A stretch of 64,000 nt of DNA. Source: Sabulicella rubraurantiaca (GTDB lineage: Bacteria > Pseudomonadota > Alphaproteobacteria > Acetobacterales > Acetobacteraceae). Of the stretch, positions 61,530 to 64,000 are shown piece by piece. Location of the stretch: positions 186,001 to 250,000 of the forward strand of contig NZ_JAFEUU010000005.1 in the NCBI RefSeq assembly GCF_017355885.1, given 5' to 3'. Within the stretch, counting starts at the first letter, position 1, and each line of letters begins with the position of its first letter. Under the pieces are notes generated by a model. That model did no database searches, was not told the origin of the DNA, and saw only the letters and a program-made list of their open reading frames with translations. The position numbers and the translations under genes are program-made.

Positions 61530-63698
61530 CTACGCGGCGTGGCGCAGCAACTCGGTGAGGGCTTCCTCCACCTCCTCCGTGCCCGCGAAGGCGGCACGTT
61601 CCAGCACCTTGGAGATGGAGGGCGAAGCCTCGCCACCTGTTACGCGCTGGATGGGCTGATCGAGCCAGTCGAAGAGGCGGCGCTGCATCTCGTCGGCCAG
61701 CCACGCGCCGTAGGAGGTGCCGCGCGCACCCTGCTCGACGAGGAGGACGTTGTTGGTGCGACGGACGCTCTCGCTGATCGTGTCCCAGTCGAGGCTGGCG
61801 CGGTCCAGCCAGCGAAGGTCGATCACGTCCACGTCGGCATCGAGCTTCTCGGCGGCTTCCAGCACGCGATGCACCATGGAGAGATAGGTGATGACCGTGG
61901 CGCGGCGCCCCTTGCGGCGCAGAGCGGCGCGGCCGGGCGGGAGGAGGTAGTCCATCTCCGCCGGGGCGGGCATGGTGCGGTTGTAGAGATCCACGTGCTC
62001 AAGCACGAGCACTGGGTCGTCGCAGGCCAGGGCCGCGTTCATCAGACCGACATAGTCCACCGGGTCAGAAGGGGCGACGATGCGCCATCCTGGCGCGGTG
62101 GCGAAGATGCCGGCCGGGTCCATGGAATGCTGCGAGCCGTAGCCGGTGCCCATGGCCACCTTGGTGCGCAGGACCAGAGGAACCGCCATGTCCCCGCCGA
62201 ACATGTGGCGCGCCTTGCCGACCTGGTTGAACACCTGGTCCGCGGCGACCCACATGAAGTCCGGGTACATGAACTCCACCACCGGGCGGAAGCGCCCATC
62301 CATCGCCACGCCGCCCGCGAGGCCGAAGAAGGCGTTCTCGCTGATCGGCGTGCCGAGGACGCGGCCGGGGAAACGCTCGGCGAGGCCGCGCGTGGCGCCG
62401 TTGGTGCCGCCCTTCAGCCGGTGCACATCCTCGCCCAGCACGACGATGCGGCTGTCCTGCTCCATGCGGCGAGTCATCACGTCGGCCACCACGTCCACGA
62501 AGCGGCGCTCGGTCAGCGGGCCGGGGGGTGCATCGCCCAGCACGGGCTTGCCGCGCAGCTCCGATAGGTCGCCGCGGACGCCCACGTCGCGGAATGCGCG
62601 GTCGGGCCAGAGGGTGGAGCGAATGCGGCGCGCATTGCCATCCGGCTCCGTCAGCTCAGCGACGATGCCGGCATGCGTCTCCATCGCGCGGCGGCGGAGC
62701 GCCGAAACCTCGTCATCGGTGATAAGGCCGCGCCGGGTCATCTCGCGCGCCACGCGGTCCAGCGGGTCGCGGGCGCGCCACTGCGCCTCTTCTTCCTTGG
62801 AGCGATAGCCGAAGGCGCTGCCGGGGAGCGGGCCGTTCTGGTGGAAGAAGCGATAGACCTCGGCCTCGATCAGCGCGGGACCATGGCCGGCGCGGGCATG
62901 GGCGAGGGCGCGGTCCATCGCCAGCATCACCGCCACCGGGTCCATGCCGTCCACGCGCCAGGAGGGGATGGCGAAGCCGGGGCCGCGTGCGGAAAGCCGT
63001 GGCTCGGCGGTGGATTCCTCGACGGTGGTGGAAACGGCGTAGCGATTGTTCTCCACGAAGAAGACCAGCGGCAGCTTCCACGCGGCGGCGAGGTTCATCG
63101 TCTCCAGCACGGAGCCGATGTTCATCGCGCCGTCACCGAAGAAGGTGACAGCGACGTCCTGGGTGCCGGCGTGGCGATGCGCCCAGGCAGCGCCAGCCGC
63201 AAGCGGCACGCCGCCGCCGACGATGGCGTTGGTGCCCAGCACCCCTGCCTCAGCCCAGCGAAGATGCATGGAGCCGCCGCGGCCGCGGCAGAAACCGGGG
63301 GCGAGGCCCATGATCTCCGCCATCGCGCCGTGCAGCGTGTGGCGGATCATCCCGTCGAAGGGTGCGTCGGGGTCGAGGGGTTGCGAGGCGGAGACGTGGT
63401 TCAGCGCCTTGGCAAGGAAATGGTGGTGGCCGCGATGCGACCCGTTCACGTGGTCGGTGGAGCGGAGGGGCAGGATCGCGCCGACCGCTCCGCCTTCCTG
63501 GCCGATGGAGGAATGGGCGGGGCCATACACCAGCCCCTCGCCGGCCAACTCCAGCACCGCCTCCTCGAAGGCGCGAATGAGGTGGAGGGAGGTGAGCATC
63601 CGGCGCAGCGCCTCTGGCGGGACCGCATCCCAGTCGTCCTGGGTGGCACGCAGCGCGACCCAGGGCGCGGTGTGGGCGAGGGGGGTCTCTTCAGCCAT
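61530..63698 (-). CDS. Fused alpha-beta E1 component of a 2-oxoacid/acetoin-type dehydrogenase
   Basis: 722 residues from ATG 63698 (AGGAA upstream). Alpha part (about 25-340): GPAHSSIGQEGGAVGA, HRGHHHFLAKAL, ThDP motif GDGAMNIGSVLETMNLAAAWKLPLVFFVENN, then HARAGHGPALIEAEVYRFF. Beta part (about 395-722): GEDVHRLKGGTNGATRGLAERFPGRVLGTPISENAFFGLAGGVAMDGRFRPVVEFMY, with the C-terminal domain DVIDLRWLDRASLDWDTISESV. Alpha and beta are usually separate genes; here they form one chain. No E2 or E3 gene is inside the window. It could act with E2/E3 from elsewhere or as a non-oxidative ThDP enzyme. Confidence 0.9.
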   Translation of the reverse strand: MAEETPLAHTAPWVALRATQDDWDAVPPEALRRMLTSLHLIRAFEEAVLELAGEGLVYGPAHSSIGQEGGAVGAILPLRSTDHVNGSHRGHHHFLAKALNHVSASQPLDPDAPFDGMIRHTLHGAMAEIMGLAPGFCRGRGGSMHLRWAEAGVLGTNAIVGGGVPLAAGAAWAHRHAGTQDVAVTFFGDGAMNIGSVLETMNLAAAWKLPLVFFVENNRYAVSTTVEESTAEPRLSARGPGFAIPSWRVDGMDPVAVMLAMDRALAHARAGHGPALIEAEVYRFFHQNGPLPGSAFGYRSKEEEAQWRARDPLDRVAREMTRRGLITDDEVSALRRRAMETHAGIVAELTEPDGNARRIRSTLWPDRAFRDVGVRGDLSELRGKPVLGDAPPGPLTERRFVDVVADVMTRRMEQDSRIVVLGEDVHRLKGGTNGATRGLAERFPGRVLGTPISENAFFGLAGGVAMDGRFRPVVEFMYPDFMWVAADQVFNQVGKARHMFGGDMAVPLVLRTKVAMGTGYGSQHSMDPAGIFATAPGWRIVAPSDPVDYVGLMNAALACDDPVLVLEHVDLYNRTMPAPAEMDYLLPPGRAALRRKGRRATVITYLSMVHRVLEAAEKLDADVDVIDLRWLDRASLDWDTISESVRRTNNVLLVEQGARGTSYGAWLADEMQRRLFDWLDQPIQRVTGGEASPSISKVLERAAFAGTEEVEEALTELLRHAA

Positions 63699-63743
63699 GG
63701 CGTCGTTCCTGGGCCTTCCTCCGACGCATCGGCTTTGACAGTG

Positions 63744-63807
63744 ATTGTATCCAATGACAAGCGTTTTGGTCGCTTTCGGCGCTGCAGACGGCTCCATCGT
63801 ATCCAAT
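63744..63807. promoter_or_regulatory. Two GTATCCAAT-containing boxes, candidate GntR operators
   Basis: ATTGTATCCAAT at 63744-63755 (arms ATTG/CAAT) and ATCGTATCCAAT at 63796-63807, spaced 52 bases, in the divergent region between the E1 gene and a GntR gene. TTGACA at 63735-63740 is a possible -35. The symmetry resembles GntR/FCD half-sites. Confidence 0.45.
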
Positions 63808-63863
63808 CGCCTTGCCTTTCGGGCTTGGCCCATGCCATGAACCTCCGGAGGACGGAGGGCGCG

Positions 63864-64000
63864 ATGCGTGTGGAATCGCTGGTCGGGCGGCGCGTGGCGG
63901 CTTCGCTGCGCGAGGCGATCCTGAGCGGGGCCATGGAGCCGGGCGCCCGCATCCGCCAGGAGGAACTGGCCGAGCGCTTCGGCAGCAGCCGCATCCCAGT
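63864..64000 (+). CDS. GntR family regulator (3' end cut by window)
   Basis: The frame from ATG 63864 (GGAGGACGGAGGG upstream) runs to the window edge, 45 codons. It reads as the start of a GntR winged helix: VAASLREAILSGAMEPGARIRQEELAERFGSSRIPV. It is divergent from the fused E1 gene and probably controls it through the two boxes in between. The ligand-binding domain is not visible. Confidence 0.85.
   Translation, partial: MRVESLVGRRVAASLREAILSGAMEPGARIRQEELAERFGSSRIP

Noticed and set aside
1-64000. CRISPR arrays, tRNA or rRNA genes, insertion sequences
   Set aside because: No spaced direct repeats of CRISPR type, no tRNA-like cloverleaf and no transposase frames were noticed; the only repeats are the autotransporter units and the kinase arms.

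Overview
The window is very GC-rich (third codon positions almost all G or C). It carries many Bug/TctC-type solute-binding proteins, TctA/TctB transport proteins, penicillin-acylase and class III aminotransferase genes, and GAAC-N7-GAAC boxes of the alphaproteobacterial LexA type. Together these suggest an alphaproteobacterium, perhaps an Acetobacteraceae/Roseomonas-like soil or water organism. This is an inference from gene content; no rRNA or tRNA is present to confirm it.

Layout. 1-4.6 kb: 3' part of a giant glycine-rich autotransporter adhesin. 4.8-5.8 kb: a Bug-type binding protein. 6.1-13.5 kb: a protease-rich cluster made of a CHAT (caspase-like) protein coupled to a multi-pass membrane protein and preceded by a 77-residue protein, divergent from a subtilisin+trypsin fusion and a trypsin with an N-terminal domain resembling effector-associated domain 1. 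This looks like a conflict or programmed-response system. 13.5-22.5 kb: amidohydrolase, YcjX/YcjF pair, penicillin acylase, oligopeptide-type binding protein, aminotransferase, muconolactone-isomerase-like protein. 22.5-27.4 kb: two divergent hybrid histidine kinases with almost identical catalytic halves. 27.4-28.3 kb: an amino-acid-type binding protein.

28.4-37.4 kb is the most striking region, a DNA-repair island. It holds a RecD2-like helicase, a Rad52-like annealing protein candidate, an ImmA/IrrE metallopeptidase, a small coiled-coil protein, a Rad50/SbcC-like ATPase whose lobes are in circularly permuted order, and an Mre11/SbcD-like nuclease. Facing these are an XRE repressor and an SSB. 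Two perfect GAAC-N7-GAAC boxes lie upstream of the annealing-protein operon and upstream of ssb. An IrrE-type protease plus XRE regulator plus Rad52-like, SSB and Mre11-Rad50-like genes recalls the Deinococcus radiation response in compact form, but could also come from a phage or integrative element.

37.4-42.6 kb: an RND efflux pump with its adaptor, divergent from a TetR regulator with a perfect 7-6-7 palindrome between them. 42.5-64 kb: catabolic genes with their regulators (amidase, Bug protein, IclR, three acetolactate-synthase-like ThDP enzymes, amidohydrolase, GntR/FCD, zinc dehydrogenase, SDR, two TctC with TctB and TctA, a fused alpha-beta 2-oxoacid dehydrogenase E1). This block is interrupted by a lipoprotein and an M48 peptidase/LemA pair. 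A truncated GntR regulator ends the window.

Five of the convergent gene pairs overlap by exactly four bases, sharing the palindrome CTAG as stop codon on both strands.
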